Notes: generated by a model from the letters alone, not told the origin. Counted from the stretch's first letter, positions 1 through 9,552 are shown. The stretch is 64,000 nt of DNA from Candidatus Bathyarchaeota archaeon (GCA_018396535.1 JAGTQC010000005.1:1-64000); one strand, 5' to 3'. Numbers and translations are program-made.

Positions 1-273
1 CCCCCTCCCCTCCTCCATAGAGCCGATCCTCCTCATAATTTCACTAATATTCGTGAATGTAGATAGATAATTCTCAGCCATCTTTAAAGCAGTCTGTTCA
101 GGTATACCAGATTCTACCAGACTCTTATAGAATGCTCCAACAGCCCTACCCATCTCCCTACCAGACTCCTCGGAGAAAACACTTGCTATTATACCCTTTA
201 TCAAAGCTGGAATCTGACTAGATACTACACTAAGTATCCTCTCAACCTCTTCAGCTTCATCCCTCTCACCCAT
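1..273 (-). CDS. hypothetical protein, 3' end beyond window
   Basis: The minus-strand frame is open from an ATG at 273 to the window edge, 91 codons with no stop, so the gene is partial. The product begins MGERDEAEEVERILSVV and is acidic and predicted mostly helical. It carries an amphipathic segment around residues 20-35 and a second helix-rich part around 40-75. I do not recognise the family. It is transcribed in the same direction as the HAD-like gene upstream, about 160 bases away. The start choice rests on this ATG being the only early start in the frame. Function unknown. Confidence 0.6.
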   Translation of the reverse strand, partial: MGERDEAEEVERILSVVSSQIPALIKGIIASVFSEESGREMGRAVGAFYKSLVESGIPEQTALKMAENYLSTFTNISEIMRRIGSMEEGRG

Positions 274-434
274 ATTTTCACCCCCGATCTAATATCCTAT
301 CTGATCACTGTATTTTAACATTATGAAAATATGTAGCCAGAATATTGGCTACAAGTAGGCTATCGATAGATATGTATACACTCATAGACCGGCACCGTAA
401 AATCCATACCCACACCATATAGAGAACACATAAT

Positions 435-1130
435 CTAGCATAGCTTCTCGATTATCCTAGAAACCTCTACAAGCCTCCTAACTCTAATACAATTCTTATC
501 AGCATACCTACCCTCCCTATCTAATAGGATAGCATTCATACCTGCATTCGAAGCCCCCATATAATCATCCTCATAGTCATTACCTATATGTACCATCCGA
601 TCGAGTTGAACATGGCATAATCGAGAAGCTATCCTAAATATCTCCGGATGCGGCTTCTCATAGCCTACACTACCAGATGAAACTAGAACCTCAAAGTATC
701 CTAGAATCCCCGCTCTTCTAAGATTCACTTCTAAACTCCTCTTCGAAGAGGAATTCGATATAACTATCAACCTATAACCAAGGCTCTTTAACGTTTCGAG
801 AGCAGGCTCAACATCATCATAAGCCCTATACTCAGCTCTCTCAAGCCATAGATCCCCGATGGTTGAAGCTAAACCCCTAGTACATGATAGACCTATTATC
901 GATAACATCCTCTCTATCATAGATATCCTAGCCTCCTCATCCCACACCCTTCCAGTCCTCCTCCTCTCCCCCCTCCACCATAAGCGAGCCTCCTCGAAGC
1001 CATACCTAACCCTCTCCATATCCAACTCGTAACCCAGGCTTCTAAGAATATCGAATATAACTAGGTGATGATCCCTCACCCTATATATCAGCGTATCCCC
1101 ACAATCTAGGGATACAACTTCAACCCCCAT
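435..1130 (-). CDS. HAD superfamily hydrolase
   Basis: This 231-residue protein has the four haloacid-dehalogenase motifs. Motif I is SLDCGDTL near residue 8 (nucleophile Asp9 and Thr13). Motif II is the Ser in VISNSSS, motif III the Lys in YEKPHPEIF, and motif IV the acidic run HIGNDYEDD. The helical stretch between motifs I and II is a C1-type cap. The family hydrolyses phosphoesters, or haloacids in some members; the substrate cannot be told. The usual second aspartate two residues after the nucleophile is Gly11 here, as in some dehalogenase-like and HDHD3-like members. The ATG at 1130 faces the divergent hydrolase gene across about 130 bases. Confidence 0.85.
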   Translation of the reverse strand: MGVEVVSLDCGDTLIYRVRDHHLVIFDILRSLGYELDMERVRYGFEEARLWWRGERRRTGRVWDEEARISMIERMLSIIGLSCTRGLASTIGDLWLERAEYRAYDDVEPALETLKSLGYRLIVISNSSSKRSLEVNLRRAGILGYFEVLVSSGSVGYEKPHPEIFRIASRLCHVQLDRMVHIGNDYEDDYMGASNAGMNAILLDREGRYADKNCIRVRRLVEVSRIIEKLC

Positions 1131-1257
1131 CGCAAACTACACCTAAACACTAATCGAGATAAAAACGATTTCACCATCCACTACACGATAGGTGTAGAGT
1201 TACGTATAGTAGAAGCTCTAAAAACTATTTAGGCTAGATCAAAATATTCTAACATAT

Positions 1258-2136
1258 ATGCGAGTAAGAATCGAAGAATATATCAAACTCTACGACTACG
1301 ATAGATCCATACCCCTAAACCCCACTATCTCCAAGCTTATAGAGAAGGATAGCTACATAGCGTATAAGGTATACTATGATAGTATAAACGATCAGAGGGT
1401 TCCAGCTATACTCACCATATGCAGATATAGTAATCCACCATATCCATGCATAATATTCCTACACGGTTATGGAGGTAGGAAGGAGGATGTAATACCGATA
1501 GCCGATATGATATCAGATAAAGGCTTCTCACTTCTCTCTATAGATGCGTTATACCACGGTGAGAGAAGTATACCAGGTAAGGTATTATACTCTCCAGATA
1601 TAAATGAGCTTAAAACCAACATTATCCAAACGATAATCGATCTAAGAAGAGCTGTAGACTTCCTAGAAACTAGGGTAGAGATAGATGGTAGTAGGATAGG
1701 ATACATAGGCGGTAGTATGGGTGGTATACTAGGAGCGTTATTCGTAAGCATAGAGCCTAGAGTAAAAGCTGCAGTAATAATAGTAGGCGGGGGAAACATA
1801 CCGTTAATGATAAAAACTAGTAGACACTACTCTGTACCACCTATAAGAGCTAGGATAGAGGAGCTAGGTATAACATACGAGCAGCTAGAGGAAATCCTAG
1901 CACCCATAGATCCTATAAACTTCATACATCTAACCTCACCTAGACCTATACAATTCCATTGCGGAAGATACGATGATATCGTCCCAGCAGAAACTCAGAG
2001 ACAGCTATCTGAAAAAGCAGGTGAACCTAAAGAAGTATACTGGTATGATGCAGGGCATGGACTACCCATAGAGCCTATGGCTAAACGAATCCTAGAATTC
2101 CTAGATAGATACCTAGTATCGAAGCATCAAGCATAG
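1258..2136 (+). CDS. alpha/beta hydrolase (dienelactone hydrolase / S9 esterase-like)
   Basis: A 292-residue alpha/beta hydrolase with oxyanion-region motif FLHGYGGRKED near residue 68 and a DALYHGERS segment. The nucleophile elbow is GGSMGG (Ser in GYIGGSMGGILG, about residue 163). The acid is in CGRYDDIVP and the histidine in YDAGHGLP close to the C-terminus, so the Ser-Asp-His triad is complete. Members are esterases or peptidases acting on small esters or peptides; the substrate is unknown. There is no signal peptide, so it should be cytosolic. The ATG lies about 26-30 bases after an A/T-rich AAAACTATTT element, which fits a leaderless archaeal transcript. It is divergent from the HAD gene. 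Confidence 0.85.
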   Translation: MRVRIEEYIKLYDYDRSIPLNPTISKLIEKDSYIAYKVYYDSINDQRVPAILTICRYSNPPYPCIIFLHGYGGRKEDVIPIADMISDKGFSLLSIDALYHGERSIPGKVLYSPDINELKTNIIQTIIDLRRAVDFLETRVEIDGSRIGYIGGSMGGILGALFVSIEPRVKAAVIIVGGGNIPLMIKTSRHYSVPPIRARIEELGITYEQLEEILAPIDPINFIHLTSPRPIQFHCGRYDDIVPAETQRQLSEKAGEPKEVYWYDAGHGLPIEPMAKRILEFLDRYLVSKHQA

Positions 2137-2281
2137 TAGAAGTTACACTGAAGCATATACCGGTAGCTATAGCTATCCTACCATAAACCTTGAAAACATC
2201 CTTCAACCCAATCAATCTAGATAGCGTTAATTAGAAAGAGATAAATCTCCTAAAATCAATATCCTTTCTTTGTGAATAGAT

Positions 2282-2923
2282 ATGGTTAAGGATCTAACTG
2301 AAGCTCTAGAAGCATATAGGATTATAGACTTATCGATGGAGATCAAACCCAACATATTAAACGTAAAAGGTGAATATATACGCGGTAACCAGCTGAGAAG
2401 ATTCAATATAGAGCAGTTTATAAACGCTGAAGATGCAACCTATATGCACTTCATAGAAGCTGAATCGCATATAGGCACCCATATAGAGGGCCCATCCCAT
2501 CTAAACCCAGATCTCAAACCGCTTATAGATATACCGTTAGAGAAGTTTATAGGTGAAGCTATAGTCTTGAAATTCGAAGCTAATACTCCGATAAGAATAG
2601 AACACCTAGATGATGTTAGAGAGGGTGATATAGTCCTGGTATGGAGTAGCGGTGGATCATACATTACTCGTGAAGCTGCGGAATATCTTGCGAGTAAACG
2701 TATAAAGCTGCTCGGGCTTCAAGGCGTTCATCCAGATGAACCCGGCTCTAACCTAGCTACTCATAGAGCACTTCTAGAGAACGATATACCTATAATCGAA
2801 GGATTAGTAAACCTAGATAAGATAAGGAGTGAAAGAGTATTCTTCATAGGATTACCCTTGAAGATAGCTAGTATAGATTCATCATGGATAAGAGCTATAG
2901 CTCTGGAACCGAGGATACGATAG
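2282..2923 (+). CDS. cyclase family protein (kynurenine formamidase-like)
   Basis: This 213-residue protein carries the metal-binding signature of the cyclase/kynurenine formamidase family (PF04199): SHIGTHIEGPSHL near residue 62. The family usually has HxGTHxDxPxH, so the Asp is Glu here. The family hydrolyses N-formylkynurenine or related amides and lactams using metal ions; bacterial KynB is the best known member. No tryptophan-degradation genes lie nearby, so the substrate is open. It stands alone between the hydrolase and Trm5 genes, all on the plus strand but with gaps over 100 bases. Confidence 0.85.
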   Translation: MVKDLTEALEAYRIIDLSMEIKPNILNVKGEYIRGNQLRRFNIEQFINAEDATYMHFIEAESHIGTHIEGPSHLNPDLKPLIDIPLEKFIGEAIVLKFEANTPIRIEHLDDVREGDIVLVWSSGGSYITREAAEYLASKRIKLLGLQGVHPDEPGSNLATHRALLENDIPIIEGLVNLDKIRSERVFFIGLPLKIASIDSSWIRAIALEPRIR

Positions 2924-3031
2924 ATGTTATCGATAAAACCAGTATAGCATAATCCCCACTACACTTCATGATAGATTAACGTTTAAAAGAATCTAACCCC
3001 TCCCCCATCATATAATGATCTAGATACCGCT

Positions 3032-4135
3032 ATGTCTAAAGATCCTTATATACCTCTAATCGAATCCTACTGTATAAAAGTAGAGAAGAATCTAGGCGAG
3101 AAGACTATTAGAATCTTAACAGATCTCAGCCTAATAGATAGAGATCTTAAAGTAGCGAAGATCGATCGCTATCTACTTATACCAATAAAAGAGGAGCCAT
3201 CGAACGAGCAGTTAGATATCATCAAGAGAGAGATACCCGCATTCGATATATGCATACATAGCTTCCAGAGATATATGAAGCCAGTTAAAAGCATCCTAGA
3301 ATTCCTAGAAGATAAGCTTCCACCCCACCTCCTCGCCTGCCTTCCACGCTCGATAGATTTCATAGGGGACGTAGCGATCATAGAGCTACCCGAGGAGCTT
3401 GAGAATTATAAAACACTTATCGGAGAAGCTATCATGAGTATTTTTAAACGAGTTAAATCAGTCCTGGTTAAATCTAGCCCGATCACCGGTGTCTACCGTA
3501 TCAGAAGCTATGAAGTCGTAGCTGGCTCTGAGAATACGGAGACTATCCATAGAGAATATGGTTGTAGCTATCTTCTAGATCCTAGAAAGGTATACTTTTC
3601 ACCTAGACTATCATACGAACATTATAGGGTTGCATCCCAGGTAGTCGAGGGTGAAACAGTTATAGATATGTTTGCAGGTGTAGGGCCATTCTCCATATTG
3701 ATAGCTAAGCTTCACCGTAACGTAACAATCTATGCGATAGATATAAACCCAGATGCAGTAGGTTATCTAGAGAAGAATATACGTATGAATAGGGTAGAAG
3801 GGAAAGTCATACCAATCCTCGGTGATGCAAGAGAAGTTATACAGGGTAAATTACACGGTATAGCAGATAGGGTTATAATGAACCTACCCGAAAAAGCTAT
3901 AGAGTACATCGACGCTGCATGCTATGCTCTAAAACCATCTGGTGGTATAATACACTACTACGAATTTACGAGTGGATCATACGTATTAGAGGAGGCTAGA
4001 TCTAGAGTTATCGAATCTATATCTAAGGCTGGAAGAATTGTCGATAAGATACTATCTAGTAGGATTGTGAGAGAAGTAGCACCATATAGATGGCAGGTAG
4101 CGATAGACATCATGGTTGATGGATGCATAAGGTGA
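3032..4135 (+). CDS. tRNA (guanine37-N1)-methyltransferase Trm5-like
   Basis: The 367-residue protein matches archaeal Trm5, which uses SAM to make m1G at position 37 of tRNA and so prevents frameshifting. Residues about 10-50 resemble the D1 domain (CIKVEKNLGEKTIRIL). The central part (FIGDVAIIELPEEL) is the D2 region. The Rossmann methyltransferase domain begins near residue 205 with GETVIDMFAGVGPFS, followed by the acidic loop AIDINPDAV. The catalytic NPP-type motif is NLPEKA here. Having D1 points to a Trm5b/c-like form. A TYW2-type aminocarboxypropyltransferase is the main alternative, but D1 argues for Trm5. Confidence 0.85.
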   Translation: MSKDPYIPLIESYCIKVEKNLGEKTIRILTDLSLIDRDLKVAKIDRYLLIPIKEEPSNEQLDIIKREIPAFDICIHSFQRYMKPVKSILEFLEDKLPPHLLACLPRSIDFIGDVAIIELPEELENYKTLIGEAIMSIFKRVKSVLVKSSPITGVYRIRSYEVVAGSENTETIHREYGCSYLLDPRKVYFSPRLSYEHYRVASQVVEGETVIDMFAGVGPFSILIAKLHRNVTIYAIDINPDAVGYLEKNIRMNRVEGKVIPILGDAREVIQGKLHGIADRVIMNLPEKAIEYIDAACYALKPSGGIIHYYEFTSGSYVLEEARSRVIESISKAGRIVDKILSSRIVREVAPYRWQVAIDIMVDGCIR

Positions 4136-4181
4136 AATCTAGCGGTACGATTATATTCAGCCCCCATCATCTATAAGTGGT

Positions 4182-5330
4182 GTGCAGAATCCATTAGCTA
4201 TAGTCGAGGAGATCATGAATAGCTTCGCCTATCGTACAGGTCTATCCTCAGATCTAAAGCCTAGACGCTATCTATGGACAGATGCTTTCGCTGTATGCAA
4301 CTTCCTCGAACTCTATCGTAAAGGCTTCGGTGAGAAATATAGGAATTTAGCTCTAAAGCTTGTAGACCAGGTCCACTTCATACTTGGTAGACATCGTGAT
4401 GACGATGTTAGGAAGGGATGGATAAGCGGGTTAAATGATGAGGAAGGATTTAAGCATCCAACTATAGGTGGGTTGAGAATAGGTAAACCGCTACCTGAAC
4501 GTAAGCCTGATGAACCTCTTGATGAGTATATAGAATGGGAGCGGGATGGACAGTATTACCATTACCTGACTAGATGGATGCATACTCTGAATAGAGTCTA
4601 CCTAACAATAGGAAACCCCATCTACAATCTATGGGCTGTAGAGCTTGCTAAAACAGCTCATAGAGCATTCGTATATACTGGTGCAGATGGAAGGAAGCGT
4701 ATATATTGGAAGATGAGTATAGATCTTTCACGTCCATTAGTAGCATCTATGGGTTCACATGATCCGCTCGATGGCTTCACGGTATACTGTGAACTTCAAG
4801 CCTACTCTCCAGATAACCCACTCTGGCCTAATCTATCAGAGGAGATAGAGGAGATCAAAGATATTCTCTTAGATGTAGATCTAGTAACAGGTGATCCGCT
4901 CAGTATCGGAAGCTTATTATGGGATGCGTACATACTTGCAAAATTAACATCACAGGGGCTTGTAGACTGTATAGATATACTGCTAGATGTACTCGATGCA
5001 GCTCTAGTAGGTATGGAGCTATATCTCGCTGATGGATGGCCTCCTCTATCGAGTAGTAGATTTGCGTTTAGAGAGCTCGGTTTATCGATAGGACTTAAAG
5101 CCGTAGATCGTCTGGTAGAGTTAATCGGAAAACCCAGTTTCCCTAGATATAGTGATATACATCATATCCTAGAAAGCCTAAGATACTATACTAAGCTAGC
5201 TGAGCGTATAGATAGGTATTGGCTAGATTCTATGATTCGAGAGAGTTATACTTGGCGAAAATATGAGGATATAAACATGGTTATGCTAGCTACAAGCTTA
5301 GCTCCAGATGAATTCTTAGGTGTATACTAG
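4182..5330 (+). CDS. conserved protein of unknown function, possibly (alpha/alpha)6-fold
   Basis: A 382-residue soluble protein with GTG start (4182), 46 bases after the Trm5 stop. I do not recognise the family. It is rich in Trp, Tyr and His in helical stretches (YHYLTRWMHTLNRVYL, LWAVELAKTAHRAFVY, GSHDPLDGF). The spacing of helices is reminiscent of six-hairpin glycosidases or N-acylglucosamine 2-epimerases, but no diagnostic catalytic motif is visible. That comparison is a weak structural guess. It has no signal peptide or membrane segment. The close spacing to Trm5 could mean co-transcription. Confidence 0.6.
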   Translation: MQNPLAIVEEIMNSFAYRTGLSSDLKPRRYLWTDAFAVCNFLELYRKGFGEKYRNLALKLVDQVHFILGRHRDDDVRKGWISGLNDEEGFKHPTIGGLRIGKPLPERKPDEPLDEYIEWERDGQYYHYLTRWMHTLNRVYLTIGNPIYNLWAVELAKTAHRAFVYTGADGRKRIYWKMSIDLSRPLVASMGSHDPLDGFTVYCELQAYSPDNPLWPNLSEEIEEIKDILLDVDLVTGDPLSIGSLLWDAYILAKLTSQGLVDCIDILLDVLDAALVGMELYLADGWPPLSSSRFAFRELGLSIGLKAVDRLVELIGKPSFPRYSDIHHILESLRYYTKLAERIDRYWLDSMIRESYTWRKYEDINMVMLATSLAPDEFLGVY

Positions 5331-5543
5331 ATCGGTAGAAATGAGCATTCTTCGAACTAAATATACTAACCGACGATTGCTATCACACTCCTGAGAACTA
5401 CCCACATTTCTACTTATGCATAAATATCTGAAGCCCCATCGTATAACCGTGTTAAAATACATATATCTAGGATAACCCGCATAATTTGTATACTGAAACC
5501 CCGTGTAAGTGTACCCTAGTACATGAGAGGTTAGGTCTCGGTA

Positions 5544-6866
5544 ATGAGGGTTATAGCAGATCTACATATACATGGCAGATATAGTAGAGCTACAAGCAGC
5601 GATATGAATCTAGAAAGGATAGCTAGACTCTCTAAGATGAAGGGATTAACGATAGTAGGCACTGGAGATTTCACCCATCCTAAATGGCTTTATGAGATTA
5701 AGAATTCACTAGTTGAATCAGATGGATCCGGCTTATACAAGCTCATAGATATGCAAGACTCCTCTATCTACTTTATGATAACAGGTGAAGTTTCAACAGT
5801 ATTCGAATTCGAAGGTAAGACTAAAAGAGTTCATCACGTCATCCTAACACCTAGTATTGAGGTAGCAGAACAGATAAACGATCGTCTATCTAGGTATGGA
5901 GATCTAGAAGCTGATGGTAGACCGACACTAAATATGTCAGCTGCTCATTTAGTCGAGGAAGTCTTAGAGGTTTCTAGAGATAACATGGTCTTCCCCGCTC
6001 ACGCATGGACCCCATGGTTCAGTGTCTTCGGAGCCTTTAGCGGCTTCGATAGAATCGACGATTGCTACCAGGATATGACTAAATATATCTACGCCCTTGA
6101 GACAGGGTTATCCTCAGACCCGCCTATGAACTGGCGTCTAAGCTCTCTAGATAGGTTCACTCTCTTATCGAATAGCGATTCGCACTCATACTGGCCATGG
6201 AGGATAGGAAGGGAGGCTAACGTATTCGAGCTAGATAAACTAGCATACAGGGATATCATAGATTCGATAAGAAGAAAGGATGTAAGTATAATTAAGTTCA
6301 CTATAGAAACCGATCCAGCATATGGAAAATACCATTGGACAGGTCATAGAGCATGCGGGGTATCCCTACCACCAGCAGAAGCTATAAAGCTTAACGGTAA
6401 ATGCCCTGTCTGTCATAAAACCCTAACCAAAGGTGTCGAACAGAGGGTTGAGGAGCTTGCTGATAGACCATACGGATTTAGACCAGCCGGCTCACCTGGA
6501 TACATACACCTACTACCACTCTCAGAGGTTATATCTGCGGTTATAGATGCCAGCTCCCCGAATTCAAAAACCGTGTGGAGTATATATAATACGCTTATCT
6601 CACGATTCGGTGATGAATACACCGTTCTATTAGATGCGGATTTCGATGATATCGCTAAAATAGTCGATCCAATAGTAGCTGAGGCCATCATACGTGTCAG
6701 GGAGGGTAGGGTTAAGGTTATCCCAGGATACGATGGCGTATACGGTAAGATAATAATATTCCCCGAGGAGGGTAGGGGGGTAGCTAGAGAAGTTGAGGGT
6801 AGCGAAGACGTTGAGCAAAAAACTAGCGGAAAAGTTAAACAAAGATCTTTAACCGATTTCTTCTAG
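5544..6866 (+). CDS. endonuclease Q (EndoQ)
   Basis: This 440-residue protein is the PHP-domain endonuclease Q. In Thermococcales the enzyme nicks DNA 5' to hypoxanthine, uracil and abasic sites. The PHP domain starts at once with ADLHIHGRYS (His8 and His10 are metal ligands) and continues with GTGDFTHP, the histidine in FPAHAWTPW and SDSHSYWPW. A zinc-binding insertion follows with CGV near residue 271 and CPVC at 287-290. The last eight residues, QRSLTDFF (433-440), are a canonical PCNA-interacting PIP box, so the nuclease should work on the sliding clamp. The stop codon overlaps the stop of the convergent PfpI-like gene within a CTAG. Confidence 0.93.
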   Translation: MRVIADLHIHGRYSRATSSDMNLERIARLSKMKGLTIVGTGDFTHPKWLYEIKNSLVESDGSGLYKLIDMQDSSIYFMITGEVSTVFEFEGKTKRVHHVILTPSIEVAEQINDRLSRYGDLEADGRPTLNMSAAHLVEEVLEVSRDNMVFPAHAWTPWFSVFGAFSGFDRIDDCYQDMTKYIYALETGLSSDPPMNWRLSSLDRFTLLSNSDSHSYWPWRIGREANVFELDKLAYRDIIDSIRRKDVSIIKFTIETDPAYGKYHWTGHRACGVSLPPAEAIKLNGKCPVCHKTLTKGVEQRVEELADRPYGFRPAGSPGYIHLLPLSEVISAVIDASSPNSKTVWSIYNTLISRFGDEYTVLLDADFDDIAKIVDPIVAEAIIRVREGRVKVIPGYDGVYGKIIIFPEEGRGVAREVEGSEDVEQKTSGKVKQRSLTDFF

Positions 6867-7378
6867 CCTTCTAGCGCCCTTATAATCTCTCGGCAGAAGT
6901 ATGGTAGATCTGCCGGTATCCTTGAAGTTATTATATTACCATCTACGACTACAGGTTCATCTATATATTCGGCTCCAGCATTTATGACATCATCCTTAAT
7001 AGCCGATACGCAAGTTACACGTCTACCTTTAATGAGACCCGCTGATATCAATACTTGTGGACCGTGACATATAGCGGCTACAATACCTTTAGAAGCTACG
7101 CCTCTAACGAATTCAAGCACTTCTCTATATCTTCTAAGCCTATCAGGCGCCCAACCCCCAGGTATAACTACGCAGTCGTAATCTTCTGGTTTAGCTTCAG
7201 CAAATGTTAGATCTGGATTCACAGTCAATCCATGTTTACCTTTGACAGGCTCCCTAGTAAGAGCTATAACTTTCACATCAAATCCAGCTTCTCTAAGCCT
7301 TATCAACGGATAGTGTAACTCTAAATCCTCGTATTCTGGTGCAGCAAGTATAGCTATTCTCTTAACTCTACAAGACAT
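6863..7378 (-). CDS. DJ-1/PfpI family protein
   Basis: About 171 residues of the DJ-1/PfpI fold. The nucleophile cysteine sits in AAICHGPQVLISAG, with the companion glutamate region near LAAPEYEDLELHYP at the N-terminus. Members are deglycases, chaperones or cysteine peptidases (PH1704 type); the precise activity cannot be read from sequence. A TTG at 7408 would add ten residues. I prefer the ATG at 7378 because a GGTGGGG Shine-Dalgarno lies just upstream and the resulting length fits PfpI. The gene ends inside a CTAG shared with the EndoQ stop. Confidence 0.85.
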   Translation of the reverse strand: MSCRVKRIAILAAPEYEDLELHYPLIRLREAGFDVKVIALTREPVKGKHGLTVNPDLTFAEAKPEDYDCVVIPGGWAPDRLRRYREVLEFVRGVASKGIVAAICHGPQVLISAGLIKGRRVTCVSAIKDDVINAGAEYIDEPVVVDGNIITSRIPADLPYFCREIIRALEG

Positions 7379-7424
7379 ACTAGCCCCACCCAGCATTATG
7401 ATGTTCAATTTATAGATTTAAATC

Positions 7425-8615
7425 TTGAAACCTAGGCGTTCTAATATAGTATTTGTTATGACCGATACGGCTGTATCTGATGAGCTTAACTCCTTGTTAG
7501 TCGAGGTTGAAAGGATTATCGATTTAGAAGCGATAAGTGAAGGTATGAAGCGTCAAAGCGATGCATGGTTATTTAGATCTGTAGATAGGCCCCCTCTCAC
7601 GATAAACTTCCCCTGCTTAAAGCATAAATATAGCTATAAAGAGGTATTCGAAGATCCTGGTAAGATGCTTATAACGCAGATAGAGATGAACGTCCTCCCA
7701 CATTTAATGATCAAAGATGATGCTGTCCCAGCTGTTAGAGCAGACTATGGTGTATGTATAATACCCAGTGCCTTCGGATGTGAAGTTAGAGTGATGGATG
7801 ATAGTATGCCCTGGGCTAAAGCCAAACAGTTATTCGTAGACGGTAAACTAGATCCTTCACTCTTAGGCGAGCCTATATTCGATAAAGGATTGCCTGCTAA
7901 AGTTCTAGAAACAGAATGCTTCTTCCTAGAGAAGCTTGAAGATACAGGGGTGAGAATCTATCTAGCAGATACACAAGGCCCATTCAACCTAGCTCACCAA
8001 ATAATCGGTGAGAAAATATTTCAAGCATTATATCTTCAACCGAATGAGGTTAAAGAAATCCTCTCGAAGATTACAGAAGCCTACATACAATTCACCGTTA
8101 TACAGAAGAAGCTTATAGGCGAACCCTTAACATCTGGTGCACATGGATGGGATAAAACTGATGGCCCATCAGGTCTATGGATGTATGAGGGTGGTGTAAG
8201 ATTATGCGAAGACTCCGCTGCTCTACTTTCACCCCGCCACTACATAGAATTCTGTAAGGATTTCAATATACGATGTCTCTCCCCGTTTAACGGAGGTTTA
8301 TGGCATTCCTGCGGAAAGGTATCGCATATACTAAGCATAGTTTTAGATACACCTGGGGTTAAGGCTATACATCTAGGTAATCCTGAGCTATATAGGTTCG
8401 AAGATATCCGTAGGTTAACATTCGAGAAGCGTGTATGCCTAGTATGGAAGGATAGAATACCGTATGGAGCGGATGTAGAGTGCTTCATAGATAGGTTTAT
8501 CAAAGCCTTAGGAGAGAACCCTACAGGAGTAATATTCTCGATAGATGTAGAAAGTTTTGAAGATGCCATTAAGCTTAAGGAAGCTTGGGTAGATGCATTC
8601 TATAGAATGCAATAG
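7425..8615 (+). CDS. uroporphyrinogen decarboxylase-like protein (possible corrinoid methyltransferase)
   Basis: A 396-residue TIM-barrel protein of the URO-D superfamily, which includes heme-pathway HemE and the zinc methyltransferases MtaA, MtbA and CmuA. It contains the His-x-Cys zinc-ligand signature of the methyltransferase branch in LWHSCGKV (His294, Cys296), plus LSPRHYIEF. The heme enzyme's N-terminal Arg-rich motif is not evident. A role in methyl transfer between a corrinoid and a thiol or other acceptor is therefore more likely than heme synthesis, but no corrinoid protein lies nearby. The start may be TTG 7425 or ATG 7458; a TTTATAGATTTAAA element just upstream may be the promoter. 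Confidence 0.75.
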   Translation: MKPRRSNIVFVMTDTAVSDELNSLLVEVERIIDLEAISEGMKRQSDAWLFRSVDRPPLTINFPCLKHKYSYKEVFEDPGKMLITQIEMNVLPHLMIKDDAVPAVRADYGVCIIPSAFGCEVRVMDDSMPWAKAKQLFVDGKLDPSLLGEPIFDKGLPAKVLETECFFLEKLEDTGVRIYLADTQGPFNLAHQIIGEKIFQALYLQPNEVKEILSKITEAYIQFTVIQKKLIGEPLTSGAHGWDKTDGPSGLWMYEGGVRLCEDSAALLSPRHYIEFCKDFNIRCLSPFNGGLWHSCGKVSHILSIVLDTPGVKAIHLGNPELYRFEDIRRLTFEKRVCLVWKDRIPYGADVECFIDRFIKALGENPTGVIFSIDVESFEDAIKLKEAWVDAFYRMQ

Positions 8616-8626
8616 GTATACTCTTT

Positions 8627-9493
8627 TTACGATCTAATCTTTGCCTCCAACCCTCTCATATACTCTATATTCCTCTTAAGTTTTTCATCGGTAGGTATAT
8701 CTGAGAAGTCTTCGAAGGATAACCACCCTTCATATCCTACTTTCGCTAATGCTTTCATAACATCAAGCCAGTATACATACCCATCCATTATAGGTGCATG
8801 AGTTGGGGCCCATATCTTAGCTCCATTCTCTTCTCTAATAATTTTCCATATAGCGTTCTTTACATGTACGTGTGCTAGATATTCTCCCAATATCTCCAAA
8901 CTCATAAGCCAGTTTTCATATCCTTCGTGAATCATATTACCTGGATCAAGTATAACCCCTACATATTCTGGATCGAAATTCGAGACGAATCTATATGTAG
9001 CGCTTGGGCTTGGACATATAGTACCCATATGTATTTCTACACAACATTTTATACCATACTCTTCGGCCATCCTCTCCATAGCTCGATATTCGTTTACAGC
9101 CTTCTCGAATAATATCCTATAGTTTACACTACCGTCATACCTAGGGGCAGATACCCTTATCTGCCCCGCACCCATAATCCTCGCTGCTTCGAACCCTCTC
9201 TTAACCCTATCCAAATTCTCCCCGGGAACTCTGAAGTATGTTCCTAAAGCAGGTATAGATAGACCATATTCCTCAGTTAACTTCTTAACTCTAGATGCTT
9301 CTTCGAGTAATCTAGATTCATCTATAGTAGCAAGATTACCCTGCCAGTATGAAGGCTTAACAGGTTGAATCTGAGGAATCGATGCTACCCTCCATTCAAC
9401 ACCATCATATCCGTATATACTTAGAATCCTAGGCACATCCTCCACCCTATATTCAGGTATCATCACTGTGAATACAGCATATTTAAACCCCAT
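8627..9493 (-). CDS. sugar phosphate isomerase/epimerase (xylose isomerase-like TIM barrel)
   Basis: A 288-residue AP-endonuclease-2/xylose-isomerase-like barrel. The expected metal ligands are on successive strands: Glu in CVEIHMG, Asp in VILDPGNM, His in HVHVKN and Glu near the end in LSFEDFS. Such enzymes interconvert ketoses or inositol derivatives; the sugar cannot be predicted. It lies between two URO-D-like genes and close to an enolase-superfamily gene, suggesting a sugar or sugar-acid pathway. It is divergent from the CcdA-like gene across a 90-base region with a symmetric TATA palindrome. Confidence 0.82.
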   Translation of the reverse strand: MGFKYAVFTVMIPEYRVEDVPRILSIYGYDGVEWRVASIPQIQPVKPSYWQGNLATIDESRLLEEASRVKKLTEEYGLSIPALGTYFRVPGENLDRVKRGFEAARIMGAGQIRVSAPRYDGSVNYRILFEKAVNEYRAMERMAEEYGIKCCVEIHMGTICPSPSATYRFVSNFDPEYVGVILDPGNMIHEGYENWLMSLEILGEYLAHVHVKNAIWKIIREENGAKIWAPTHAPIMDGYVYWLDVMKALAKVGYEGWLSFEDFSDIPTDEKLKRNIEYMRGLEAKIRS

Positions 9494-9533
9494 ATACGAT
9501 CACCGAAATCTTAGATCGCTCTATCCACACCTT

Positions 9534-9552
9534 ATAAATATTAAATATTTAT
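9534..9552. promoter_or_regulatory. palindromic TATA element in divergent promoter region
   Basis: A 19-base A/T palindrome (ATAAATATT-A-AATATTTAT) sits almost midway between the divergent starts at 9493 and 9584, about 41 and 32 bases from its edges. On either strand it reads as a good archaeal TATA box. It is the only TATA-like element in the gap, so it probably drives both genes. This is inferred from sequence only. Confidence 0.45.
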
